DNA of 64,000 nt from Rotaria macrura (lineage: Eukaryota > Rotifera > Eurotatoria > Philodinida > Philodinidae): positions 9,732 to 73,731 of the forward strand of contig OENT01000056.1 of assembly GCA_900239685.1 (NCBI GenBank). The letters run 5' to 3'. Made by a program: the position numbers and the translations under genes. Of this stretch, positions 24,018 to 37,639 are shown piece after piece. Position 1 is the first letter of the stretch. Each line of letters starts with the position of its first letter. The notes beneath the pieces were generated by a model. That model was not told the origin of the DNA. It worked only from the letters and a program-made list of their open reading frames with translations, and searched no databases.

Positions 24018-26276
24018 AGTATATGCTTGAAATCGATTTAAAACTCACAAAAATTTCAGTATTGATCGATTGATAGTCACAAATGAGAAATGCGAGCTCA
24101 TTTTTAATACCACGAAATTTAAGGATTTTCTCGCATTTGAATTAAGTATTATCAGCCGATAACGAAATAAAACATATGTACAATGCTCATCATATCTAAC
24201 CTTTCTTTGTCCTTGCTAAAATCATTTAGAATGAAATCTAAAAAAAGGAAATGTACTCTCGTCAAGTTTATTGATTTTAACTAATCTAAGGATAGAGGGT
24301 CACAGCTCCATTTATAGTCTTTGATTCAAAGTTTATGTTTTCTTATTACATTTGAACTATGTAGTACTATATACAAACTCGATAATTGATTAAAGAATGA
24401 AATATTCGAAAGATAGATTAGGACAGGAAGAGTTACATCAGCATCATACAGTTTCTATTGAAGATAACTTTGGTCGAACACGTCAGATTTCCAAGCAACC
24501 GCTTTACAATATATTTTTCACGAATGCAAATAATATTTCATTGGCACGTCATTATTTATACGGCTACATCTATACATGTTGGTTCTGTACTTCTTCATCT
24601 ATTTGTCTCCATCAATAACATCCTAAAGAATACTATAAGTACCATCAGGAATGCTACTATTAGCCTCAAGAACTCTAGTCACACCTTTAGAAGTGCACAT
24701 ACAATCTATAGGCATTATTTATGAATATAGATATATTTTTGTTTATGACTTGCATAGTTTATTAACATCTGCACGCTTATCACAGTAGCAGCATCCGTAC
24801 TATTAGTCATATATGTATACTATGTACATTCACTCATGTAAATTTTACTTGAGTAAAATCCAAAGAACACGTGTTTCGTGAAAAGTATTTATAGTTATAT
24901 ATGCTGTACTTGAACCACTCTAGTATCTGATAAAAAAAGCGTTGAGTTTAAGATGCATCGATTAAGTTATACTCGCGAAGATGTATTCGTTTAGATGTGT
25001 ACCCATATCCACACATAGAGAAAGAATGTAACCGTATATGGGCTGGAAGAGTTATCAGATTTTTTTCTATCGTTTCCCGTAGAAAAGTTAAACCCCGGAT
25101 GGACTCAAAGATTTCACTTAATTCAAACTTTTCTTGTTCAGTTTGATTGATACCAATGTGTTCGTTGTTATGCCGTCAGATTACTGTTATATATGATAGA
25201 TTTGATTAAACATAATAACATTGTGCTTAAAATGATATGTGCCTCTAGATGACATGTCAATTAATAATTAGTAAGCAAAAAGATGTCGAGCAAACGATCG
25301 ATGACAGAGTTTGAATTGCCGTTAAATGATATGCTTTGAATCAAAGGAACTTGAGAACACTGAATTTCAAAATCTAGGCTAATAGAGAGCATACTGATAA
25401 ATAGTAGGTTATAATTGCATAGAATAAAGCTTTTCAAAGATATCAAGTCGTATTGTAAAGTTTCATTGAAATTTCAAAATGATGTTGTGAAATATGATAA
25501 TACTTGTCTCATCAATTTTTGTGACACTCTTTTAATTTCAATATAAACAACACGTATTTTCTGATCAACTTTTCTTTCTTCGTAGAATACTGTGATTCGT
25601 GTATATGCATGTTTGATCGACAACTCCTCTTTTCTGACACGTAGACATACGCGAAAGTTATAATACACTACTGCTCAATACTTGATACCTATGTTTTAAA
25701 ATGTAGTCGACTAGTTGTTTGTCACTTGGAATCAACAATTTCCCAACTTGATACAGTTCATCCGGTTCTTCATCCGTGTCATAAATCTGATCACATATGT
25801 TTTCACATTGTTAAAAATCGGATTTGTATAAACTAAGATGAATTTTTCTTTTGTGCATTTGATATCCAGAGCAGATCATATTCATACTGAATGAACTACT
25901 ATATCAACGAGCGTTGGCAACTTGTGGATGAATTTCATTGATACTTAAATGTCATCATAAAAAACATGGTCAAGTAAAATACAAGATTCACGATCATTCA
26001 TGACTGACATAATGAAAAACAATTTCCAACTTCTCAGTCATCATAGCGAAGTACTAATGACGTCGAATATTACACACATGCAATAAGACAGTACAGATAT
26101 CATTATGAATGAATATATATGTACTGACTTCTAACAAAGCGTCTACTATTATGTGGCGAAGTTAGAATATAGAAATATAAGCTGGCAAAACACATTAGAG
26201 TATATTTGATCACTAAAAAAATAGAGCACTTTCGTAATTATATGATATCAATTAAAAATTAGCTGATTCGATTGTT
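24018..26276. other. Gene-free AT-rich stretch
   Basis: Short ORFs (24397-24724, 25261-25668) have no recognisable domain, and no exon chain could be built. I see nothing further. Confidence 0.5.
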
Positions 26277-29200
26277 TCAAAGTACAATCGTTAGTAAATT
26301 GCAATGTATTTCGTTCAATTTCTGTAATATCAACATCCGTCCTTTTGTATTGACTTTATTGCATCGAGCATCGACCGTAAGGCGTGTCTGTGTATGCAAG
26401 TGACGATATGGACGATGAAAAAGTAAAGAAAAGAACACACACTACCTTTATATTTCTGCATTGGTAAATAAAATACAAGATACCATCGTTTGTCACCATA
26501 TTATATTCAAGACCGAGTTTTATTAGTGTCTACGTATTGATGGAAGATAAGAATGATAAAGACGTTTAGTAAAACATTCACAACCGTGTTTTCCTTGAGT
26601 GCATCGGCAAAATACTGCGTACCTAAGTCTCCAATTATATTAGATCGAACGTAGAGAATGCTAAGTACCTGGGTAATAAGTGCATGTAAAACAAGATGAG
26701 ATACGTTATAAATAGGATATTACTTTATTCTTTCTAAGGATATTAGCGAGTTGTTCCGCACCTAAATTTCCGATTTGATTTGATTCAAGGCCGAGTGTGG
26801 TAATTGTCTGCATTTAAATTCATAGATACTTATGAGACGAAAATGTGTATGAAAAGTTTTGTTACCATGTTGTCTCTTAGAGCATTAGTTAGATCCCGAA
26901 TATGTGAATCATCTAATCCAATATTTCCGAGATAAAGTGTAGTAAGTGTCTTTATAAATGACGAAAATTTAGCAGGCATAAATGTACGATAGATAATGTC
27001 ACTTTTACCATGTTCCTTTTTAGCCCATTAGCAAGCGACTCTATTCCTCGCCCTCGAATTAAAGTAGATCGAAGATAGAGCGTAGTGAGTGTCTGCGTAA
27101 AAAGAAAAAACTTAAAATAATTACGATTAGAAAAATGTGCAGTACAGTGTTGTTTTTGAGTGCGTTGCCAAGTTGTGACCACCATTTACCATCGCTCCTC
27201 TGAGAAGTAAGAACGAGTTCGGTCAATGTCTATGTGAAAAGTGAGAGATCAACAAAATCTGTAACATCGTTAAATTCGTTGCTCGTTTCGAGAGTAAGAT
27301 ATGAAGAAAACTTGAAGACTCAGCTGTGTCAAACAAAGTTAAGTTGTGTTGATTTCGTTGTTAACGGAAGCTATCGGCTAATGAAAAGTTTAAGGATTGA
27401 AATATCTGTACGATGACTCACTTTTTTCGGTCTTATGAAATGTAACTCATCGATTTCTCTCAAAGTTGAAAACTTATTTAACGCTTGATCATCTTCAATG
27501 TACAAGATTTTATTGTATGATATTATTGAAAATATGTCACAGTTTTTTTAAAATGTGCTCGTAGCCAATATTTGGAGAAGCTGATGTTGGTATAGTAAAA
27601 GGGAATGAGCAATCTTTCTATTTCATGTGTTGTGATAGAACGAATGCTTTGTTCAGTAATAAAAACAATTGATATTCTTGTCTACAGAATAAAACAAAAC
27701 TATTAAAATTGATCGTCTTATCAATCAAATAAACTTCCGTCTAGAAATAAAGTCGATTTCATTGTTTACTTTATCAAAATGACATAGGAACTAATCTGCC
27801 GAGACTACTTCTCCTTATTTTATTTTGACAATAATGATCTACGAACACTCATTGACTCGTCATATAACTGAAGAGTACTTGTGAATTTCTAATAATCGTC
27901 GTTAGTTTCCTAAAATCAGCAGATACAACATTGATGAACTTGAACTCAATCACTTCGATTTCAAGTATGTGAAGACATTTCTTTCATCGCAATTGTAGAT
28001 GATGACGAACTCCATACAAATAGATTCAATGTTATCTAAACTAATTCATTATTTTAACTGTTTCCTCAATTTACTTAATAGCACATTACAGAGAAGTCAG
28101 AAGACTCCGTAAAAAGTTTTTGGATCTTCTTCACTATTATCCTTTTGAAAGAAACGAAACATGGTTATTTTTGTGTACTCAAAAAGTGAGCACACTCTAG
28201 AATCAGTCAGTGTGTCCTGCCAGCCGACCGTTAACACGATAACTCTTTACAAATACATTCGATTGAGCTGAAATTTTGTGCACAGAATTGTCTGATAAAT
28301 ATCTCGGTCGAATTCGAAGATGAGAAGGATCCGGCAAGAAATGACTGAGTTATCGAAAAAATTGTCATTTTTCACCAAGCAATCCCTGAGGTGGGGTACA
28401 GGGATTTTTTCAAAAAAAACTTTTTTCTGCGAATTATCCACAACTTATATAAATTGACTCAGTTTTTAACGCTGATTCCGAATCTGATATTAGTTTTGAA
28501 CCACATCGAGCTTTCTAAAAGAAGATCGCCCGAAAAAGGTCTCAAATGCACAAAAACTGCATCTAGAAACAAAATTGCCTAGATATGTCTGAGATGAACA
28601 GTAGTGTTGGGGTTTCCCAAAAAGGTTTACAAAGATACTTCATCCGTGCACACATTTTAGAATGACTGATTTGTCTCATTCACTTTTTGAAGTACACATA
28701 ACTCTCGGACATAAGTCCGAAGTTTTCACATTTATTTTATTAACTGTCGACAAGGACGTGATAGAAGGGTGCCACTTTTACCGTTGGAAAGAGCAGATTC
28801 TGAAGGAAAAACCCATCAGAAAATCAAAATATTTTAAACGATGTTCTCTTTACAAGACATTGAACTTGTAAAAAGTGACCATTTGTCACGGACAGTTCGG
28901 AAGACATGGTTTCACCTGAAAGTAGAACATCTCGAAGAACGGCCATGCTCTTCAGCCAAAATTTTCAGGACAGAAGCTCAAGTTGAAAGTTCAGAATTCA
29001 ACTTTTCAAACATGGATTATTAATTCAGAATATTTAGTCTTGTTTGTCTAGGAAAATTTCAGGGTTCATATTGAAGACATTAGGTTACAGTATGGATAGA
29101 TTAAACTGATGAACATGCGAACCTAAAGGAACGAGTTCTTGGTTTTCCAGAAATCTCGTGAAATAAGATGATCATGTCTCATCATAATCTGATGAATTTA

Positions 29201-29562
29201 CGGTCCAGAACGTGCGCTGTGTAATGGTGAAAATCGCGCTTTTCTGACCTAAATTATGTTTTTTCACTGTGACAGCATCCATCAAAATTAACGTATTACT
29301 ATCGATAATCCTATTGTTCTTGAACTAAGTATTATATAAGTCAACATGTTCTCAATTTGGTAAAATCTTGAATATGAAAGATATTGGACTCAACGATAAA
29401 GACGCTTACTTGATATCGACGATATGTGTCAGTGATGGCATTTAGTCGTGTACAAACGTTACGAAGTGAAAATAAAATTGTCAATTGATCGAGATTGTCC
29501 AATATATGATAAAAAATCTCAATTGGTAATTGCAGAAGTGATATAGAAACTTGTCGAGACAT
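26277..29562 (-). pseudogene. F-box / leucine-rich-repeat gene, probably broken
   Basis: Exon 1 (29562-29410, 51 codons) encodes an F-box: LLQLPIEIFYHILDNL then a hydrophobic LFSLRNVCTRLN segment. At the 3' side, six exons of exactly 84 bases (27229-27146, 27092-27009, 26949-26866, 26807-26724, 26668-26585, 26529-26446) each encode one 28-residue LRR of the ribonuclease-inhibitor type (TLTTLYLRS... LANGLKRN). All are in phase 0 with introns of about 53-59 bases; exon 26387-26277 adds the last repeat and the stop. An upstream exon (27681-27422) is open except for a one-base shift at a run of seven A near 27548. Between 27700 and 29400 only frame-shifted scraps and a foreign-looking block remain. 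F-box proteins recruit substrates to SCF ubiquitin ligases, with LRRs binding the substrate. The gene may be disabled or mis-sequenced. Confidence 0.55.
28200..29030. other. Compositionally distinct block inside the F-box/LRR gene
   Basis: This stretch is less AT-rich than its surroundings and has long runs without the usual AT repeats. Opening words include gccagccgaccgttaacacg, and two short plus ORFs overlap at its end. It separates the F-box exon from the downstream LRR exons. I could not define terminal repeats or a protein. It may be an inserted repeat of unknown class. Confidence 0.3.
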
Positions 29563-29754
29563 TACAGTTCTTTGCTTCCGACCAGTATCACTCTTTATGA
29601 TAAACATTTGTTGACACCAGTTTCGCTTTATCTGTGCGTTTATTGACAACCCTCTATTAACTTTCATTACGAGTAAGACATTCTTGTCACATAAAATACT
29701 GAAGCAGATTCGATGCAACGATGACTTAGATACGTTAAAGTGACTGCATATCAC

Positions 29755-31734
29755 GGATTTTCTGATATCTGCATCTTATGGGACTTGAATTAAGATCGTA
29801 TTGATCAAGCTCCTACATGAATAACTCCAGACCTTTAACCACAGTGATCATTTTATCTTAATCATTATCCACGGATAGGATTTCCAACAAGCAATATACT
29901 TCTCGACACAAAGACAAATACTATGGAACAAAACGATGTGAATAAACATTTGATAAGTTGGGATTGGTAGATCAATAGCTTTCAAAACAATTTTTTCTTT
30001 AAATATCTACATTACTCTTTGCTAAGTTTAGATAAACGCTTTCAAACTTGAAAATCATTTCGATCAGAACAAAATAAATTGATTTTTGAGCAACCTTTCT
30101 TGCCACTGTGCAAAAACAAAGATAGAATTCCATTCACCTTATGTTTGAGTCGATTTTCGTTCTAGATTATAAGAAATGCAAGAGCAGATATTTAATAGTA
30201 GTGAGCATAAATCTAATATGAGAATGAAAAAAAAAATAAAATAAAATTTGAAAACATGAATAATAATTGAATTGATCTTGAACAACACCCTATTCCTAGA
30301 GATATCTTGTTTATTAACAAATTAAGAAGGTTTAGTCGTGTTATATTGATCAGAAAAACTTAGATAGGACTGATTCGTATTCAGAGTAGAATCCTCAAGC
30401 AATCTTCGATGGATGCAATCTATTTGAAAACGATAAGAAAATCTTACGAAATGAAACATACATCTTAATTCCATAAGTTGAGTGCTCAGCCAACGGTCTT
30501 TAAAATATTGAAAGATAACTATGGAAACCAATCTATTCAAATAGAAAATATTTTAATGATATACGTATGATTATGTCAGTTCAAGTCATCTTACTAGAAA
30601 CAGGGCAATATAGTAATTTGTGGAATCTAAGATCTGACTCGGCGTTTATAGAATTAAAAATTTTAGTTGTATTTTTCACATTTGAAATTTTAGTGAATAG
30701 CAATGCGGTAGTACAGAAATTATTTAGTGGTAGTATAAAGTTTATGTATATCCATGATAGGATAGAGATTTTAGATTGATTATAAAAGGTAGTTGAAACC
30801 TACTAATATCAATCAGTAGTATTTGTGTTTTATTGATACTTTGTTCTTTTTACTACCAGAGTAACAGTTTCTTTTATGAAATGTTGCACAACAGAGATAT
30901 GCACGTCAAAAGAGCTGAAATTCAATTTTCTACTCTACTTATTTTCAGGGCACTCTTTCATTTCTTGTCTTTTTCAAACTGTATCGAAGAGCAGTCATTT
31001 TTTGAGAAACAAAAAAAAGTAAATATGTCATTATAACTACAATTCAGAATGAAGTTTAGTATTGAAATTTGCTAATAACGAAAACAATCCGACAGCAGCT
31101 TACCAAAACTATGAACTGTGACGAATCAATTTAAATTAAACATTTTAATGGTACGCACGTTATTTCCATGTTTTCTCTTCTAGCAAGACTACATAGGAAG
31201 AAAGAAAAACATATTTAATGTTTAACAGTGACTCATCTTTCTTGCCTTTTTGTTTTGTTTTTTCAGTATAATAAATCGTACGATATCCATTTCAGATTTA
31301 ATAAAGTATGTCGTTTTTAAAAGATGTACGACAATGGCTAACTAATCACATGGGTTGACTGATATTCTTGCCATATGGTTATTTTCAAATTTTATACACC
31401 TTTTCGTGCAATACTGACTTGTATAGTTGATTAAATTTTAACTCTTGAAATTTTAAAAGTCTATAAAAGACTTCATCTCGCTTTCGAATTGAGACTTGTT
31501 ATTTACTCGATCACAAGGTAGAACTACTGATAGGAAGAAAACTTTCTATTGTCTCATGTAACATAGATCTAATTCTGTATGATTGTAAGTGATTGATTAA
31601 TTTTCACACCATTCTATTGATATACTCGATCACTAACACTAGGAATAACTTGTCATCTATCTGGCCAATGGTGATTAGTGAACTATACTCCATACAAAAC
31701 CTGCACTTATCTAGCGAAGAGAAAATGTATATGT
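29755..31734. other. Gene-free stretch
   Basis: Only short ORFs without family features. AT-rich; nothing supported. Confidence 0.5.
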
Positions 31735-32986
31735 CAGGGCCCCGCGTGGGATGGGAAGGGACCGAAAAGTCCTCCCATGGGATAGGATAGTTATGATAAT
31801 TGTTTCGTCCCATAGAATGGGAACGCAAAAATTTTCCATCCCATCCCATGGGATATCTCAACTTTTGCAAATCTTTCAAGAGATAAAATCTATCGAACCG
31901 TCCATTCTTAGACTGAAAATTCCACAAAATAATTATTTGATATCTGTGGAATACAGATATGCGTGCTCAGTACTATTGTATGAGAAGTGGATGCAAAGAC
32001 ATAAATTCGAAAACAAGGTTAACAACTAACGAAGTTCTGAATCTTCAATTTCTTCTTGTGTATATAATCTCTTCGCAGGAAAACCAAAAAATTGCCAACA
32101 AACAGACGATAAACTAGTCTTCGCATTTTTAATAATTTTTTAGTTCGACTAATCTTTTTATGATAACCGGGCGATTCTTTTAGCTGCAAATTTATAATCA
32201 TCTAATGCAGAATCGGAAATAGAAAATAAGGATAATGTAATGATAGAAGAAGACAAAGGTGTGGCCATGCTTATTGATTCAGATGGATGAGATCCACTTC
32301 CAGCAATAGAAGATGAATTATTTACAAGCATTCTAGTAGTAATAGCTCGGTTGATTATTGAATCTGATAGTAGATCAGACCGGGCCCCATCAACTATCGA
32401 AATCCTATCGGAATCTTGGTTGAGCAATGAGTAACGGATTTGACGGGAAAACAGTGATTTATTATTTGGGTGTCAATTAGTACCTGATGACGTCATTCGA
32501 AGTCTGTCACAAATCTTTAATGCGTGTCGTCAGATTTCAACCCTAAGGATCAGAATATCGTTCCACAACCAGGATTCCGTAGGTTTTACAGAAATTCACC
32601 ATAAACTCCCATCGAATCCTATTGCTGGAATGCATCTCCTGAGAACCATAAGCAGAATCAAACCATTGTAACTATTACAATAGATCGAACTATGTCCTTT
32701 CTCTATTCGCTCTTTCGTTACTATCTTTGTTCTTTTATGTACTAATGATTAAATTAACTAATTAGTTACATCATTTCTAGTTGGTTTGTTTTCACTAAAA
32801 AGATAAGTACGACATCTCTATTAAAATGATTTGAAACTTCTTCTTCTTCATAAAAAATTACTTCACACGTGAAATATCCTTGTTCGATGAGATGGGTCTG
32901 TCAAAAAAATATTTTCATCCCATCCCACCCCATGGGATTTATGAGATGGGATCGGATGGGACTTTCCCTTCCCACGCGGAGCCCAG
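31735..32986. mobile_element. hAT-like element, 1.25 kb
   Basis: The left end cagggccccgcgtgggatgg and the right end (complement) ctgggctccgcgtgggaagg are inverted copies. The flanks gtatatgt (31727-31734) and gtacatgt (32987-32994) are 8 bp and differ at one base. Subterminal gggatggg/cccatccc motifs match those of the 17038-17595 element, so both belong to one family. The interior holds a Ser-rich minus-strand ORF (32158-32427) that opens with TTG rather than ATG and has no transposase motif. The element is probably non-autonomous or decayed. Confidence 0.75.
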
Positions 32987-33354
32987 GTACATGTACATGC
33001 ATTGATCTCTAACAGATGCCTTTTTGAGATCATTTGATAGATGTCACTTAACATGCTGCAAAAAAATTCTACAGTTGATTAGAATTGCTTTATTTTGATT
33101 TGAATTTTATGAAAATGAAATATTCGACTTACAATCAAAATAATATGTCAATTAAATTATCGACATCTATCCATAAGATGTTTATTCAATTTTCCTAATT
33201 TAACCATAATGTCATGGATAGGTTGATACATACTTCTAATCAATTTTCTTCCAAAAAAAAAGAAGACTATTTTTTTTACTATTAATAAGCAAATCAATAT
33301 TTTGTCGATATCAAATACTTAATTTATCTTATTTTTCGAAACAATTCTATTATC

Positions 33355-35370
33355 ATGTCAGAATCATTGATGTTGAGTATGTTCAGTTTAGCCATGTTTC
33401 TTGGCTCCTATTTATCAGGCCTTGTTCCACTTGCGTTCACTTTATCTGAAGTAAGTTCTTTATTTCGTGTTCCGAATAGTAAAATAGCATAAACAAAAAC
33501 ATCTTTTAGACGAAAATGCGATATGTTACCGTACTCGGCGCTGGTCTTCTAGTTGGTACGGCACTAGCTGTAATTATTCCAGAGGGTGTTCATGCTCTTT
33601 ACATGAGTGAATTAGAGACAAATCAATTGCAAACTCAACATGAATTTCATTCTGATCATAAAATAGTGCGTCGGCATTTAAATCACATTGAACAGGATGC
33701 TAAGGTTGCTGTTCCACGAGATGTTAAACTAGAAAATGAGGTAAAAGGTGACGTACTACCGCCAGCTCATCAGCATACAGCTGATCGGCCAAGAGAATTA
33801 GGTTCAGAACTTGGACATAAACATTCAGACACGACGCATTCAGCCATTGGTATATATCTAGAGGTTGGATGATTGCAAGAATTCAGCAAACTACTTTTTC
33901 TTATCTAGGTGTTACGTTGGTTCTTGGTTTTGTATTTATGTTGATCATTGATAACTGTGGTTCAAGAATAATTCGACATCACGGAAATCAAAGTATTATT
34001 TATAAGTGAACAAGAAAAGGTTCGAATTGTGTATTTGTTGTATTTTGATTGTAGTTCTTGATTCATCAAGTACAGTTATTATATCGAAACCAAAAGCAAC
34101 ATGGACAGCAACACTAGGTCTTGTCGTGCACGCAGCAGCTGATGGTATTGCATTAGGTAACTAAAGAAAACACAATGTATGACGAAGAAGTTACTGGCGT
34201 ACTTAAGAGATTTTAAAATGCTGTAAAACTCTAGGTTATAATGAAAAACGAAAAGCTACGAACAGTTGAATAAGATACGGTGAATTAAATTGATCATAAC
34301 AAAGACTTCTGAATCGACATAGAATCATCAGATTAGATCAAGATAGAAGCAATATTACGACACGAGATCAAGTATATAACCTATTCAATCTGGCTAGCTT
34401 CGCAATATGTCCAAGTAATACAAATAAAGATTAGAAAAAGAAAACTACTTGTCCATAAACAATAAAAACATTACATTAATGCTAAAAAATACATCTGTGC
34501 AATGCATTTGCATTTATTGCACAGATAGAAACAGAATTTTATAGCCTGATCTTGATACGTTCATCGATTGTAATAAAATCGTATGAAAATGCATCGTTTT
34601 CTCCAATATAAGTATTCTTTGTGAGTTATTATCTAACATTGCATGGTGTATCGATATGTTGACAAAGCCAATGAATGTCTTAACTCTTTCGATGAAGGTC
34701 CGATAGAAGTGAAAAGAGAGATTACTCAAACGAACAGTATGTGGTTTTTACTCCATTCTGTTGAATAGAGTTTTAGTAATAACGTAAACAATTAAATTAA
34801 AAACTACTTTTTCTACTTTAGGTGCAGCATCTGCGACAAGTCGATTCAATGTTGAACTAATTGTATTTATGGCGATTATGCTTCATAAAGTAATTTTTAA
34901 TATTTCTTTTTGTACATCGATTATGAGGTAAAGTGATATTCTTGTTGATTAACTTTAGGCACCAGCTGCATTTGGTCTTGTCTCATTTTTGATGTCTGAT
35001 GGTGTCGATCGAAAACGTATTCGACGTCATCTATTAATATTTTCTCTAGCTGCTCCTCTGATGGCTTTATTTACCTTCGTTCTATTGAAAAGTGTATGTT
35101 GATTCTTATTCTTATGATTATAAATAAGAAAATGATTGTCTTCTTTGTTTTGTATTTATTTCATAGAGAATTCGTGACACATATTCAGTTGATTCAACTG
35201 GTTTAGCTATGTTGTTCAGTGCCGGTACATTTCTATTCGTCGCAACAGTACATGTCTTACCCGAAGTACAGTCTCATTACGATGATCGACAATTTCGTGC
35301 CATTGAACTTCTTATCCTTATCATTGGTTGTTGTTTTCCTATTATACTTTCGATGGGACATAAGCATTAA
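33355..35370 (+). CDS. SLC39A9: Zinc transporter ZIP9 (SLC39A9 homologue)
   Basis: Seven exons: 33355-33450, 33510-33849, 33909-33992, 34055-34156, 34822-34889, 34959-35093, 35167-35370. Phases close to give 342 residues, near the roughly 307 of vertebrate ZIP9. Diagnostic signatures are the ZIP metal-binding helix [14 protein letters not shown] split by an intron after ALG, the helix [14 protein letters not shown], and the C-terminus [16 protein letters not shown]. The loop after helix 2 is His-rich and variable, as expected. ZIP proteins move zinc into the cytosol; ZIP9 acts at the Golgi and plasma membrane. The start [20 protein letters not shown] leads directly into the first helix, and the next exon begins [19 protein letters not shown] as in the family. 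Confidence 0.93.
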
Positions 35371-35570
35371 AAATATAAATAAAAGAAAGACAATGAAAAT
35401 TCAAAAACAAAATCTTTTTGTTGTCAAATTAATATATATCAATGTACTTTGTTGTTGTTGTTGTTGTTCTTTTTCTCTTCTATTTACATGAAAGAAAATG
35501 ATTCGGAATAAAAGAAAGGCTAGTATTATTGTTGTCTTTTGTTTTTAGATATATTTTCATTTTGTGCTCA

Positions 35571-37639
35571 ATGGCCGATGATATTTATGTTGTGGAAAAA
35601 ATTCTCAATAAAAGAATACTTGACAATGGTGAAGTAGAATATTTTTTAAAATGGTTCGGCTATAGTGAAGATGAGGCAACATGGGAACCAGAAGAAAATG
35701 TTTTTTGTAAAGATTTGATTGAGCTTTATGAAAGAAGTGTAAATAATAATGAAAATATTGTAAGTTCTCATGAATAATATCTGTTTGTTTTCTTTCTGTG
35801 CGCTTATATATCTTCTAAATGATTTATCGTTTTAGGATGATGAATGTAAAGTAATTATGTCTGAAATTCTCGGTGAAATTGCTAATTTTAATGAAACAGG
35901 TAATTGATCGCATAAATAATCATGTATCGATTAAAGATAGATCCATCAAAAAATAAAGGAAATATTACATAGAGGCTATGAAACTCACATTTATCTCCTG
36001 TCTACTTACTCCTTGAAGATGATTAGGCGTTTATTTGATTCTTGTCTAAATACAAAATATTCTAATTAGTATCTTGTTCTAAAAAGCTGAAACTCAAGAC
36101 TAGATAATAAATTATTTATGCATCATATCATGTCATGATGTTAAATAAAAAAAAACAGAGTATGGTGTACTTTGAAACTTTAAATCATGATCATCATTGA
36201 AGCATCTAAAATGTCAACAGTTGGGATACAAATTAGTTAAGTTCTAGTTGGATGAAAACACGAGTAGAATAATATCACAGATCACTAGTATAGAATTATA
36301 TTTAATCTGTTGAAATCGCTTCACGAAATAACGAATGAAAAATAGATTTCATATTTCGTCTAAGATGAGACTGTAGCGGGTCAAGACTTTTTATAATAGA
36401 TAACAGGATTAAAATAAGAATCATTTCAATGAAAGTATCTTATTTATCCTTAATAAATTCTTCTTATGCAACTTATCTGTTTTTTACTTCAGTTTTAGCG
36501 ATATTAGTTTAGATCGAATTTTCAAGCCATGAAACTGAATTCATTTCGATAATGATTACAGTGAGAGTCAACTGATCTTTTTCAGTACAACAATAAGAAA
36601 GAATGTTCATTCTTCAGTCTACTATGATTCTGTAGATTATATACTTGATTTATTGATTTTCATAGAAGAAATAAAATAAAATAAAATTTCTATTTCTGAT
36701 TAATATATTAAGCAGTGGGATGTCATAGTTGATTTTCTTTTACTTTGACAGTAATGAACAAATTTTAATATTTATTTTTCTTAATCTATTTAGTCTATTC
36801 GAGCAATTTAAGTACGGATGATCTGGCAATGAGCTATTGCTCACCATCAATGACTATATCAACGACAACGAATGATTTGAATGAAAATCGAGATAAATCG
36901 TTACCTCTCGAAAATCACAGTAAGAAAATATTTCGAAGAAAACGAATATAAAACAATAAAATCGATTACTTGTTAATTTTGTAACTTAGATGAAAACGAA
37001 AATGGTCTATCAACAAGTAATGATATTGAAAATGGTATATCAATACAAAAAAGAAACAGAAAGTCATCAAAACTTATACATATGTTCTTTTTTCTTTTCT
37101 TTCACATCTAGAACAATCGCAATTATCAGAGCATCAGTCAGAAGTAAGATTGTTTTTTTTTTTCGAAGAGTAAAACTTTAATCTTTATTTTCAAGATGAA
37201 ATCAAATATGAAACGACGCCGAAAACGAACGGGAACGATGTCATACACTCGTCGAAAGAAGACTAGATCTGATTCCAATCATCAAAAGTCGAAAATGGTG
37301 GACGAAAATGCAAATGATATTCAAAGACAAGAGCAAATGCAAGTACAAAATAAGTCCATAGATTATCTTTCACTTGAACCCGAACGTATTGTGTCAATAA
37401 CACGTTCACGTTTACCAGCCGAAGAGCTTGAGTTTCTATTACAATGCAAAAAATGTCCATCGAAATTGTTTTTTATATCAAATGAAAAAGCAAAAGAAGT
37501 TGTACCAGATCTATTAATTGAATTTTATGAACGCCATATCAATTGGTTTATGGATAAACCTTCATCATCAAGACAGAGAAAGTCGAAACAAGACAGTGTT
37601 TATACGACTAGACGTAATTCAAGTAGAAACAAATCTTAA
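35571..37639 (+). CDS. HP1-type chromo / chromoshadow protein
   Basis: Exons 35571-35759, 35836-35899, 36794-36919, then two short segments (36990-37016 and 37112-37143, least certain), and 37196-37639; about 293 residues. The chromodomain (residues 5-55) has [16 protein letters not shown] and the TWEPEEN turn. Tyr6, Trp28 and Tyr31 occupy the positions of the aromatic cage that reads methylated H3K9. A basic hinge (KRRRKRTG) follows. The last exon has a chromoshadow-like domain (about 206-263: [10 protein letters not shown] through [12 protein letters not shown]), which in HP1 forms the dimer and binds PxVxL partners. A nuclear heterochromatin protein is expected. The hinge is longer than in CBX1/3/5. 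The donor at 37017 is weak, so exon 4 may be mis-drawn. An in-frame ATG at 35529 exists, but [10 protein letters not shown] is the family-like start. Confidence 0.8.

Noticed and set aside
32158-32427. Ser-rich 89-codon minus ORF as a host gene
   Set aside because: It opens with TTG, lies within a hAT-like element and has no recognisable domain or splice partners.
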